This document shows positions 31,710 through 40,423 of a DNA stretch of 64,000 nt, piece by piece. How positions within the stretch are numbered: the first letter of the stretch is position 1; each line of letters starts with the position of its first letter. This DNA is from DASQUK01 sp963717085 (lineage in GTDB: Bacteria > Actinomycetota > Acidimicrobiia > Acidimicrobiales > VFJN01): positions 1-64,000 of the forward strand of contig CAVQVM010000001.1 in the NCBI GenBank assembly GCA_963717085.1, in the 5' to 3' direction. Made by a program: the position numbers and the translations under genes. The notes beneath the pieces are model-generated. The model was not told where the DNA came from, searched no databases, and saw only the letters and a program-made list of their open reading frames with translations.

Positions 31710-32909
31710 ATGTCCAGGCAGCTCAATGGCATCCTCGAACCTCTTGCCGAGGCGATCGACCACCTCGAACTGCCCATCGACAACGTGGTGTTGACCGAGG
31801 CGTTTGCTTTGTTCGATCGGCTAAATGCCAAACTGCTTGCCGTCGTGGGTGAGCACGACGCCGCAGAGCTCTGGCGCAATGACGGCGCCACCTCGATGAC
31901 CGCGTGGCTACGCCACCGCACGCGCAAGTCAGGGCGTGACGCCGCCGCCTGCGCCCGGACCGCCCGCCGTCTCCGTGAGCTCCCCGTCACCGCTGCTGCC
32001 TACCGCGACGGTGTGTTGTCGGGTGGCCACGTGCAGGCGATAGTCACCAACCTCAACGACCGCACCGTCGACCTGTTCACCCACCACGAATCCGAACTCG
32101 TTCCCGAACTGGCCAGGCTGTCGGTCGGCGAGACCGCCACCGCGATGCAATCGTGGGCGCGGCACGCCGACGCAGTGTTGGGTGACAAGGACAAGCCGCA
32201 GCCGGCGCGGTCGCTGCACCTGTCGCGGATCCTGGATGGGCGCCGCGAGCTGTCGGGCAGCTTCGATCCCGAAGGCGGCACCGTCATCGCCACCGCCCTG
32301 CGCCTCGCCGCCACCCGCGATATCGACGGCGAACCCGCCCGCAGCCCGGCCCAGCGCCGAGGCGATGCCCTTGTCGACGTGTGCCGCTGGTTCCTCGACC
32401 ATCAACAGGACCGCCGGGGCGGCCGCCATCGGCCGCATCTCAACGTCGTCACCACCATCGACGACCTCGAGCGCCGCGGTCAGGGCCGGCTGCTCGACGG
32501 GTCGATCCTCGACGGCACGACCGTGCAGCGACTGTTCTGTGACGCCGGCGTGCACCGCGTGTTCGTGACCGGCAGGTCCAGCATCCTGGACTACGGGACC
32601 ACCACCCGCACCGTCCCCGCCAACCTGTTCAACGCCCTGGTGATCCGCGACCAGCAATGCCGGTTCCCCGGCTGTGATCGTCCGCCGGAATGGTGCGAGG
32701 CGCATCATGTCCGTTGGGTGCTCGACGGTGGGCCGACCTCGCTCGACAACCTCACCTTGCAATGCTCCCGCCACCATCACCTGCTCCACGCGCCAGGCTG
32801 GCACGCCAAGCTCCTGCCCGACGCCACCGTGGTCGTGACCACGCCCGACGGCCGAACGCTCGAAAGCCGGCCTCCCGGTCGGCCGCCACCTCGGCCACCG
32901 CGGGAATGA
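31710..32909 (+). CDS. DUF222 / HNH endonuclease domain protein (13E12-type), copy 2
   Basis: The 399-residue protein is the close paralogue of copy 1: LEPLAEAIDHLELPIDNVVLTEAFAL at the N-terminus, DUF222 core, and the C-terminal HNH module CRFPGCDRPPEW, EAHHVRWVLDGG, LDNLTLQCSRHHHLLH. Zinc cysteines and the His/Asn/His residues are intact, so nuclease activity is possible. It is oriented opposite to copy 1, about 12 kb away. ATG 31710 is fixed by the leaderless promoter. Confidence 0.9.
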   Translation: MSRQLNGILEPLAEAIDHLELPIDNVVLTEAFALFDRLNAKLLAVVGEHDAAELWRNDGATSMTAWLRHRTRKSGRDAAACARTARRLRELPVTAAAYRDGVLSGGHVQAIVTNLNDRTVDLFTHHESELVPELARLSVGETATAMQSWARHADAVLGDKDKPQPARSLHLSRILDGRRELSGSFDPEGGTVIATALRLAATRDIDGEPARSPAQRRGDALVDVCRWFLDHQQDRRGGRHRPHLNVVTTIDDLERRGQGRLLDGSILDGTTVQRLFCDAGVHRVFVTGRSSILDYGTTTRTVPANLFNALVIRDQQCRFPGCDRPPEWCEAHHVRWVLDGGPTSLDNLTLQCSRHHHLLHAPGWHAKLLPDATVVVTTPDGRTLESRPPGRPPPRPPRE

Positions 32910-33008
32910 AGCGCGCGGCGAACCGGGAAGTTACCGGCAGCCACGGAGGCGACGTAGGCCTACCCGCCGGGGATGGTGATGAGTTTCTCTATGGACATCA
33001 AGGAAACG

Positions 33009-34226
33009 CTAGAAGGCAACCACGGGGAAGTCCGGTGGAACCCCGAGGCACACTTGCCCGAAGGTCCCATAGCGTTGCTCAGAGGCGAACACATGATGTC
33101 TCATCGTCTGGACATCCCGGAAGCAACGTTCCAATGGGCTGGTGGCTCGAAACGCCGTCGTTCCCGCGATGCTGCATGCGAGCTCCACCGCCTGGACGGC
33201 GCTGCTCATCGCGTGGGCCATCGCGAGCAGGATGTCTGCCTTCTGCTCTAGCGAGTGGGTCTCGCCGTCGGTGCATCTCTGCCACGCTCCGCTCAACGTG
33301 TCGAGCAGCAACAAGCGCCCTGCGCGCAGTATCGCTTCCGCTCGGCCTAGCTGGGCTTGGGCCGATGCGCGCTCCTTCAGCAGACCGCTCGATGCCACCG
33401 GAGTCTTGGTCCGGGCGAGTTTGGTCACCTCGTCGAGAGCTCGTCGCGCCACCCCCAGCATCGGGGTCGGGATACCGGATGCTGCCGCGCCCACGACCGG
33501 GAGTCGATACAACGGGCCGCGGTAGTGGGATCCGGGCTCGAAGTCCGGTTTCATCGGGAAGGTCCTGGACTTGGGCACGTACACGTCGGTCACGGAGATG
33601 TCGTTGCTGCCCGTGCCCCGCATCCCCATGACGTCCCACGTATCGATGATTTCGCACTCCTCGCTGGGGAAGTAGACCATGCGCATCTCGGGCTCGTCCC
33701 CGGCGGATTCGTCGTCGTCCACGAGGACCGTCGACGAGATCCAGTCGGCGTCATAGCAGTTGCTGACGAACGGGGCTCGACCAGAGAGGCGGTATCCGCC
33801 GTTGGTCGACGTCGCGTTCAGAGGGCGGCCGAACTGGGCGGCGATGAGGATGTCCGCTCCGCGGCTGTAGATCTCCTCGGCTCCTTCGTCGGGGAGACGG
33901 CAACAGAAGAACGCCCAGTCCAGAGGGTTCTCCAAAGTCCACGCCGCAGCAGAGTCGTGGCGACCGATCTCTTCACCGACGAGGGCGCGGGTGACGGGGT
34001 CGGTCTCCAACCCCCCGAGCGAACGGGGAGTTGTCATTCGCAGCAGGCCGCTCTCGCGCAGTGCCTTCAAGACGGGCTGGGACAGGCGTCGTTCCCGCTC
34101 TGCTTCCTCGCTGTGCTCCCGGATCATCGGAGCGATCTGGCGTGCGGCGTCGAGCAGCGATGTGTCGGGATCCCAAGGCATTTCGCTTGTTCCTTGCGTC
34201 GACAGGAGTCCGGTCATCACGCTCAC
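33009..34226 (-). CDS. Acyl-CoA dehydrogenase-fold flavin monooxygenase
   Basis: The 405-residue protein has the acyl-CoA dehydrogenase fold (ALRESGLLRMTTPRSLGG, WDVMGMRGTGSND) but ends FRDVQTMRHHVFASEQRYG, like the two-component hydroxylases (HsaA/HpaB group D) rather than true dehydrogenases with a catalytic Glu. It would hydroxylate an aromatic or related substrate with FMN supplied by a reductase, which is not adjacent. ATG 34226 overlaps the stop of the FAD-oxidase gene (ATGA), so both are translated together. Confidence 0.8.
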   Translation of the reverse strand: MSVMTGLLSTQGTSEMPWDPDTSLLDAARQIAPMIREHSEEAERERRLSQPVLKALRESGLLRMTTPRSLGGLETDPVTRALVGEEIGRHDSAAAWTLENPLDWAFFCCRLPDEGAEEIYSRGADILIAAQFGRPLNATSTNGGYRLSGRAPFVSNCYDADWISSTVLVDDDESAGDEPEMRMVYFPSEECEIIDTWDVMGMRGTGSNDISVTDVYVPKSRTFPMKPDFEPGSHYRGPLYRLPVVGAAASGIPTPMLGVARRALDEVTKLARTKTPVASSGLLKERASAQAQLGRAEAILRAGRLLLLDTLSGAWQRCTDGETHSLEQKADILLAMAHAMSSAVQAVELACSIAGTTAFRATSPLERCFRDVQTMRHHVFASEQRYGTFGQVCLGVPPDFPVVAF

Positions 34227-35605
34227 CTCCCGTTCGCCGGAGCGATGTTCTGGTTGACGTGGAAGAGGTTGTCCGGGTCATAGGCCGCCTTCACTGCCGA
34301 GAGGCGCTCGTAGTTGGCGCCGTAGTTCTCAGCGGCACGGTGATCGTCGTCGTCGGACATGAAGTTGACGTAGCCCCCTTCGCTGCCCGAGTGGGGATGA
34401 ATGGCTGCGTAGTAGTCCCTCACCCACTTGGTGTTGACCTCGTTGTCGGCAGGGTCGGGCCAGATCCCGACGATCACCGGCGCAAAGCTCTTGTCCCGGT
34501 GTCCAAAGGCGGTCTCGTCGGTGCCGACACGCTGCGCCGCGCCGTTGATCGGGTGGAGATGCATGGACGAGCTCACGTTCGGTGTCCTCTTGCCGTGTTC
34601 GACGTGAGCAGCGATCGCCTCGTCGGTGAGCTCGAGGGCAAAGTCCGCCTTCCAGTAGTTCTGCATGCCCTTCGGGACGAAATCGTCGAAGGCGCTCTGC
34701 AGGGCGGGGAACGGCATCACCTCGACGACCTCAGCCTTCACCTCGGCGACATCGCGGAGTGGCCGGAGCACCCGCTCGGCCTCCTCATGGGGTCCGTTCC
34801 AGCACGTGACCAGCACGCAGAACAGATCCCCGATCCGGTCCTCGGGGATGAACGGCAGCGGAGGCGCGATCTGCCAGCCGAAGAAGCAGCCCAGCTGCTC
34901 GGGCGCCTCGTCGATGAAGGAGCGGTAGCACTCCAGCACCGCCGTGGCATCGTCGAAGTCGTAGAACAGGGGGCCGCCCACGACGTCGCCCACCTCGTGG
35001 AGCTGGAACTCGAAGCTGGTGACGACGCCGAAGTTGCCGCCGCCGCCGCGCAGTGCCCAGAACAGATCTTCGTTCTGATAGTCGCTGGCCGTGACCTGGC
35101 GGCCATCGGCAAGCACGACATCGGCCGAGAGCAGGTTGTCGATGGAGAGCCCCACGCTGCGGGTGAGGTAACCGATGCCGCCACCCAGCGTGAGGCCCGC
35201 CACCCCGGTCGTGGAGACGATCCCGCCGGGCGCGGCCAGGCCGAACGGGTAGGTCGCGTGGTCGAGATCCCCCGAGGTCGCGCCGCCCCCGACCCGGGCG
35301 ACCTTCTTGGCCGGGTCGACCCGCACGCCCTTCATCGGCGAGAGGTCGATGACCAGCCCGTCGTCGACCGTACCGAATCCGGGAACGCTGTGGCCGCCGC
35401 CCCGGATGGCCAGGTCGACGCCACTGTCGCGAGCAGCGGCAATCACGGCCATCACGTCGGCCGAATCCGTGCACTGGACGACGGCGTGGGGCCTGCGGTC
35501 GTGCATGGCGTTGTAGACGCCGCGGGCTTCGTCGTAGTCGGGATCCGAGGCAATGATGACGCGACCCCGCACCGTCTCGGTCAATGCCTTGATGGCGTCG
35601 CTCAT
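34223..35605 (-). CDS. FAD-binding oxidoreductase (berberine bridge enzyme-like)
   Basis: The 460-residue protein has the PCMH-type FAD domain: DLAIRGGGHSVPGFGTVDDG (the His can bind FAD covalently), GGIVSTTGVAGLTLGGGIGYL, WALRGGGGNFGVVTSFEF, and the BBE C-terminus YDPDNLFHVNQNI. It should oxidise a carbohydrate, alkaloid or secondary metabolite with oxygen. ATG 35605 has AGAGGAG upstream. It forms a two-gene unit with the flavin monooxygenase, downstream of a SARP-type regulator on the same strand. Confidence 0.88.
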   Translation of the reverse strand: MSDAIKALTETVRGRVIIASDPDYDEARGVYNAMHDRRPHAVVQCTDSADVMAVIAAARDSGVDLAIRGGGHSVPGFGTVDDGLVIDLSPMKGVRVDPAKKVARVGGGATSGDLDHATYPFGLAAPGGIVSTTGVAGLTLGGGIGYLTRSVGLSIDNLLSADVVLADGRQVTASDYQNEDLFWALRGGGGNFGVVTSFEFQLHEVGDVVGGPLFYDFDDATAVLECYRSFIDEAPEQLGCFFGWQIAPPLPFIPEDRIGDLFCVLVTCWNGPHEEAERVLRPLRDVAEVKAEVVEVMPFPALQSAFDDFVPKGMQNYWKADFALELTDEAIAAHVEHGKRTPNVSSSMHLHPINGAAQRVGTDETAFGHRDKSFAPVIVGIWPDPADNEVNTKWVRDYYAAIHPHSGSEGGYVNFMSDDDDHRAAENYGANYERLSAVKAAYDPDNLFHVNQNIAPANGR

Positions 35606-35668
35606 GGCGTGCTCCTCTGCTCGATTGAGCTGAGGATGCGCGCGCCGGCGTTACGTAAGCGTTCCCTC

Positions 35669-38600
35669 TCAGCTGGAGTCGTTCAGAAGACCGGTCGCCG
35701 CCCGGAACGCAGGGAGATCGTGGCCCGAAGGAATGGTCTCGAGGAGGTCCCCGAGTTGCTCCCGCAGCGCCCGATCGGGGTATCGACTGGCCAAGGAGTG
35801 GAGGGCCCGAAGCTCCAACCAGTCTGCCCCTTGCGCCTCGGCCATCTCGACAGCGCTCCGCAGCGACGCCGCGGCTTCGGATTCTCCGCTGCGATACGCC
35901 AGCTCACCGTCGACACGCCACAGCTCGGCCTCGAGATAGCGCTGGTTGTGGCGGTGTGACAACGAGAGCCCCTCGCGTGTCGCGGCTCGTCCTTCGCTGA
36001 GTTCGCCGGCCACGCCACGAGCTCGAGCGAGAAGCAGGAGCGTGTAGGTCAGGTGGAGGCTCTCCCCCTCGGTGCGCGAGCGCTCGACTGATCGCACGAT
36101 CCGCTCGATGCCCCCGGGTGAGCCCTCGCAGATGTCCAGCCAGCCCCGCAGGGCCTCTCCGACGATCATGAGGTAGCGCATCGGAAGGCGCCCGCCCAGG
36201 AGCTCAGCATCCCCGAGCAGCTCGGCAAGGCGGACGTGATCCTCGGATTCGGCCGCGATGATCGCCGCGTAGGTGAGGACGTACCACAGCGTCATGAGAT
36301 GGTCGAGATCGACGGCCAGCTCGAGAGCAGATCGGGCCCCTTCATCGGCCCGGCCGGCGTCTCCCGCCCAAAGGTCGACCCAGGCCAGGCGTACGAGACA
36401 GACTGCCTTCGGGTCCTGGGCGTACAACGCCAGATGCTCGTCACGATGGGACACGTCATAGGCGTCGATGGCGCCGTCCAGGTACTGACGGGCCCTCGCC
36501 AGGTCACCCCGCCAGAAGGCGCTCACGCCGAGGAGATACCGTCCCTCAGTCCGAGCGATCGGATCATGGCTCTCGTGGTCGACGAGAGCCTGGCCGAGCT
36601 CGCTGCACTCGTCGAAGCGGCAGCCCTGTAGCCGGGCAAGGCCGAGACCGCGGAGAATCGGGGGGTCCACGGCTCGGTGGAGCTTGCGGCAGAGCGAAAG
36701 GGCTCGCTCGTAGAGTTGGTGCGCTCCGCGGGAGCCATAGCCTTCGAGGGCCACCAGGGGTGAGCCGAGGGCGATCTGGATGTCGAGTTCGAGCGCATCA
36801 CGCCCGGGTGACGGTGGCAACTCCGCGAGCAGTGAGAGTGCTCGCCGGAACATGGTGACCGCTTCGTCGAGGGCCGACACCGCCACCGCTCGGGCTCCGG
36901 CCACGCGATAGGCATCGATGGCCGGTTCGATCATGCCGGCCTGGTCGTACTGTGCGGCCAGCAGCGGGCTGGCCGCGTCAACGTCGTTGTGGAACTCGAC
37001 CGCGATCGCCTCGGCGACGGCCCGATGGAGTTGACGTCGACGAGCTGGAGTGAGCATCTCCAGAGCAACCGCCCGAAGCTTGTCGTGGCTGAAGTCGTAC
37101 GTGAGCCCCTGATCTCGGATGATCCGTCGGCGCCAGAGATCGTCGAGATGGTCGACGAGCTCTGGCTCACCGATCCCGGTGGCCGAGACCAGCAGACCGA
37201 CAGAGAAGGGCCGACCGATGACGGCGGCCACCTCGGCAAGGCGCCGAGCACCGTCAGGGAGTTGGCCCAGTCGGGCACCCAGCACTGCCCGCATTGTGGG
37301 AGTGAGCGCCGCCTGGCTTCGATCAGGGGAGACCCCGGCCCGAAGCACTTCGATGACGAAGAGCGGGTTGCCTTCGGTCTCCGCCCAGAGTCGTGCCGCC
37401 AGTTCCGGATCGATCGTGTCGGCATTGCGGAGCCGAGCAGCGAACGTCGCCGTCGTGGCTTCGTCAAGCGGCTCGAGTGGCACGGTGGTCACGGACTTGT
37501 CGTGGCCCAAGGCGTCGACCAGTCCGACGAGGGGATGATGCTCTGGGATCTCCTCGGAGCGGACGGTACCCACGATGAGGACCGGTGCCGTCTGTCCGGA
37601 ACGGACGACGAAGCCGATCAGTTCGATGGTCTCGGCGTCGCACCACTGCAGATCGTCAACGATCAGCAGACGCGGGCGGTCACCGACGATGGCCCGGCTC
37701 ACGGCATCGAACAACCGATGGCGCTGAGCCAGGTCGCCCGACCGGCTCGGTGCGGGTGGCGGGGACGCCTCGAGGAGCTCCGGGAGGAGACGAGCGAGCT
37801 CGGCCCTCAAGACCGTGCCCAGCGTGTCGATGTGGCTCCGGAGAGCATCCGATCGGAGGAGGTCGACGACTGGGCCCCATGGCAGTCTGCCCGCCGCCCC
37901 GTACGCCCGAGCCGAGGCCACTACGTGTCCCTCGGCGCGAACGCGCCGTCCCAGCTCCAGGGCGAGGCGGGACTTCCCGATCCCCGGTTCGCCGGCCACC
38001 AGCACGAGATGTGCCCTCCCCTCCCGCGCCGTGTTCCATGCCCGGTTGAGCTGGCCCAGCTCGAGGTCGCGGCCCACGAACGGCACCTCGGCTACGGGTG
38101 CCACGTCCTCGCAATGCAGTGCCTCGCGGTTGGGTGTGTTGGCGCGGAGCTGTCGGTACATCGCCCCGATGGCCTCGCCCGGTTCCACCGCGAGGTCGCG
38201 TTCGAGCACCTCCGCGTACCGGTGGTAGGACCGCAGCGCCGCGCTTCTGTCGCCGAGCGCGAGATGTGCTTCCATCTGGATCCGAACGGCAGCGTCGTCG
38301 GTCGGCTCCAGGTCGATGATGCATTGGGCATGTCTGATCGTCGCTTCGTGGTCGTCGCGCCCGGCAGCGTCGTCTGCCAGTCGCACGAGGACCCCGTACG
38401 CCTCGGCCCGAAGCTTCGCCCGCTCGTCGATGACCCAGTCGTCGTAGCAAGCGGGAAGGAGGTCGCCCGAATACAGGCGCGCGGCGAGCTCGAGATTGCC
38501 AGCAGCTATGGCATCGCGGAACCTCAGCACGTCGACCTCGCTCGGCCCCGTCGGAATCCACCGCACGATCTCGTTGTCGATCTGGGCGAACTCGCCGGTG

Positions 38601-38869
38601 TCGGGAAGGGAGTGGCGGAAGTCGTGCAGCAGCTTTCTGAGGTTGGTCCGCGCCTGACGTTCGTCGGAGTCGGGCCAGAGCTCGAACGCGAGTCGTGAGC
38701 GGTGCTGCAGGTCTCTTCGCAACGCGATCGCCGCCAGGAACCGCTGCAAGCGAAGAGAGTTGAAGGCGCGAAGACGGCGGCCGTCCAGGATGACTTCGAC
38801 TGCACCGAGCAGTCGGACCTCTAGCCGTGCCGGCGATTCGCTACTGACCCTGCTCCTGTCACTCGGCAT
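35669..38869 (-). CDS. SARP/BTAD-type transcriptional activator with AAA ATPase and TPR region
   Basis: The 1066-residue protein begins with an OmpR-like winged helix (RLLGAVEVILDGRRLRAF...RTNLRKLLHDFRHSLPD), followed by the BTAD helical domain ending about 255, then PFVGRDLELGQL, Walker A AGEPGIGKSRLAL (about 290-302), Walker B LLIVDDLQWCD, and about 400 residues of TPR-like repeats. Proteins of this type activate nearby biosynthetic or catabolic genes. ATG 38869 has GGAGGAACC upstream. It lies 63 bases before the FAD-oxidase gene and is its likely regulator. Confidence 0.88.
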   Translation of the reverse strand: MPSDRSRVSSESPARLEVRLLGAVEVILDGRRLRAFNSLRLQRFLAAIALRRDLQHRSRLAFELWPDSDERQARTNLRKLLHDFRHSLPDTGEFAQIDNEIVRWIPTGPSEVDVLRFRDAIAAGNLELAARLYSGDLLPACYDDWVIDERAKLRAEAYGVLVRLADDAAGRDDHEATIRHAQCIIDLEPTDDAAVRIQMEAHLALGDRSAALRSYHRYAEVLERDLAVEPGEAIGAMYRQLRANTPNREALHCEDVAPVAEVPFVGRDLELGQLNRAWNTAREGRAHLVLVAGEPGIGKSRLALELGRRVRAEGHVVASARAYGAAGRLPWGPVVDLLRSDALRSHIDTLGTVLRAELARLLPELLEASPPPAPSRSGDLAQRHRLFDAVSRAIVGDRPRLLIVDDLQWCDAETIELIGFVVRSGQTAPVLIVGTVRSEEIPEHHPLVGLVDALGHDKSVTTVPLEPLDEATTATFAARLRNADTIDPELAARLWAETEGNPLFVIEVLRAGVSPDRSQAALTPTMRAVLGARLGQLPDGARRLAEVAAVIGRPFSVGLLVSATGIGEPELVDHLDDLWRRRIIRDQGLTYDFSHDKLRAVALEMLTPARRRQLHRAVAEAIAVEFHNDVDAASPLLAAQYDQAGMIEPAIDAYRVAGARAVAVSALDEAVTMFRRALSLLAELPPSPGRDALELDIQIALGSPLVALEGYGSRGAHQLYERALSLCRKLHRAVDPPILRGLGLARLQGCRFDECSELGQALVDHESHDPIARTEGRYLLGVSAFWRGDLARARQYLDGAIDAYDVSHRDEHLALYAQDPKAVCLVRLAWVDLWAGDAGRADEGARSALELAVDLDHLMTLWYVLTYAAIIAAESEDHVRLAELLGDAELLGGRLPMRYLMIVGEALRGWLDICEGSPGGIERIVRSVERSRTEGESLHLTYTLLLLARARGVAGELSEGRAATREGLSLSHRHNQRYLEAELWRVDGELAYRSGESEAAASLRSAVEMAEAQGADWLELRALHSLASRYPDRALREQLGDLLETIPSGHDLPAFRAATGLLNDSS

Positions 38870-38994
38870 ATGGTTCCTCCGGTCCACCCTGGCCCGTGTC
38901 GATGACAAGCCAGCCGTCCCGGCAGATCGAACCCAGAATTTAGGGCCATGTCGGTGGCCTGTCCGCTGCGTGCGCCAGCACCGGCTCCAACGCA

Positions 38995-39011
38995 CACATG
39001 TCCGACACGTG
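38995..39011. promoter_or_regulatory. Inverted repeat upstream of the SARP-ATPase gene
   Basis: CACATGTC and GACACGTG (seven of eight paired) flank one base, about 130 bases upstream of the regulator start within the 190-base gap after the VOC gene. It may be an operator; the rest of the gap (38870-39059) shows no gene. Confidence 0.3.
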
Positions 39012-39059
39012 CAGATAGCGCCCCCGAGGCCGCTGGCATCTGGGTCGCGTCGCTGGCGC

Positions 39060-39443
39060 TCAGCCGATGAGCGTCCGCTTCGGTCGGAGGACACAGAACT
39101 CGTTGCCCTCCGGATCGGCCAGCACCGTCCAGGACTCGTCGCCCGTCTGCCCGACGTCCACATGCCGGGCACCCAGGGCGAGGATGCGGCTGATCTCGGC
39201 CTCCCGGTCGTCCGGCCCTGCGTCGCCACCCGGGTTGAGGTCGAGGTGGACACGGTTCTTCACCGACTTCTCGTCGCCTGCGGGCATCAGGCAGATCCCG
39301 ACCGAGGCGTCCACGTCGGTGCCGATGACCACCTCTCCCTCGCGTTCGGAGAGGATCTTCCAGCCGAGGACCTGACTCCAGAATCGAGCCAACCTGGGCA
39401 AGTCGTGGGCGTCGATGACGATGTGATGCAGCGACACGATCAT
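39060..39443 (-). CDS. VOC family protein (glyoxalase/bleomycin-resistance-like)
   Basis: The 127-residue protein starts MIVSLHHIVIDAHDLPRLARFW (metal His in the first strand), has RVHLDLNPGGD in the middle and ends DPEGNEFCVLRP. This is the common single-domain VOC form. ATG 39443 begins at the domain. It is the last gene of a same-strand run after an acyl-CoA synthetase and a cyclase, separated from the latter by 56 bases. Confidence 0.83.
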   Translation of the reverse strand: MIVSLHHIVIDAHDLPRLARFWSQVLGWKILSEREGEVVIGTDVDASVGICLMPAGDEKSVKNRVHLDLNPGGDAGPDDREAEISRILALGARHVDVGQTGDESWTVLADPEGNEFCVLRPKRTLIG

Positions 39444-39499
39444 GGGAGAAGTGTGGCGTCGATCGTGCGGCCGGCAACCCCCGGCCGGGGCGCGACGCG

Positions 39500-40423
39500 T
39501 CACTTGACGACGATCGGGTTGACCGGGGACCCGAGGCCGTTGACGAAGGGTTCGGCCGAGCCCTCGAAGAGGAACTCGTACACGCCGTCCTCGGCACAGT
39601 CATGGGCCAGGGCCTCGAGGTCGAAGTTCTGGCCCTGCGTGAGCCCCATCTCGACCAGGTGCAGCAGGTGCACCACGAGCAGCAGCTCGGGGTGCCGGTC
39701 CATGTCCAGGTACTCGAAGGTGATGTTGTCGGTGGCGACCGCAGCGACGTCGTTATCGCGGAACCACTCGACCGACCAGAACGACGGGCCGGTCCCGCCG
39801 TGGTAGCCCTGCTTGTCGCCGGCCTTGAGCAACCGCATCATTCCGGTCCGCACCAGGACCACGTCGCCGGGCCGGGCCGTCAGCTTGCCCAGCTCGCAGG
39901 CGGCATCCAGGTCCTCGCCGGTGATGGCGTAGGGGACGTCGAGCCGCTCGACCCCCTTGGCCCGGGCCACGTCGAGGAGGATGCCGCGGCTGACCAGCCG
40001 CCCGGCGTTGGCGATGCCGCACTTGGCGGCGCCCGCCTCGGTGAGGCTCTCGATCGGATGGCCGTTGTAGATGCGCCCGAGGTAGGACGCATGCGCCAGG
40101 GCGTCCCAGTGTGTCGCCGCCTGCAGGCCCATGACCACGATGTCGTCGCTGGTGCAGAACCCTTCGGGGTCGAAGACCGGGTGGTTCACCGTGAGCATGG
40201 TCCGCAACGGGTTCAGCCGGCCCGGGATGGCGCCGGTCTGCGGGCCGTCGGGGCCCAGCGGCAGGGCCAGGGAGAAGACCTTTCCCTGCCGGACCAGCGC
40301 CGCCGCTCCGCGCACCACTTCGGGGGTGATGAGGTTCAGCGTGCCCAGCTCGTCGTCCGCGCCCCACCTGCCCCAGTTGTTGACCTTGCGGGCCAGTTCG
40401 TGGAACTCGTCGGGCAGGGCCAT
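39500..40423 (-). CDS. Cyclase-family (kynurenine formamidase-like) hydrolase
   Basis: The 307-residue protein carries the cyclase-family signature: ADDELGTLNLITPEVV near the N-terminus, LQAATHWDALAHASYLG (metal-binding H-W-D-x-x-x-H) and WSVEWFRDNDVAAVATDN. Members hydrolyse formyl-kynurenine, isatin or polyketide-type rings. ATG 40423 overlaps the stop of the acyl-CoA synthetase (ATGA), so the two are coupled and likely act on related substrates. Confidence 0.87.
   Translation of the reverse strand: MALPDEFHELARKVNNWGRWGADDELGTLNLITPEVVRGAAALVRQGKVFSLALPLGPDGPQTGAIPGRLNPLRTMLTVNHPVFDPEGFCTSDDIVVMGLQAATHWDALAHASYLGRIYNGHPIESLTEAGAAKCGIANAGRLVSRGILLDVARAKGVERLDVPYAITGEDLDAACELGKLTARPGDVVLVRTGMMRLLKAGDKQGYHGGTGPSFWSVEWFRDNDVAAVATDNITFEYLDMDRHPELLLVVHLLHLVEMGLTQGQNFDLEALAHDCAEDGVYEFLFEGSAEPFVNGLGSPVNPIVVK

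Noticed and set aside
34031..35959. A 642-codon plus-strand frame over the FAD-oxidase gene
   Set aside because: Antisense to a protein with intact FAD motifs; the product is repetitive and unlike any family.
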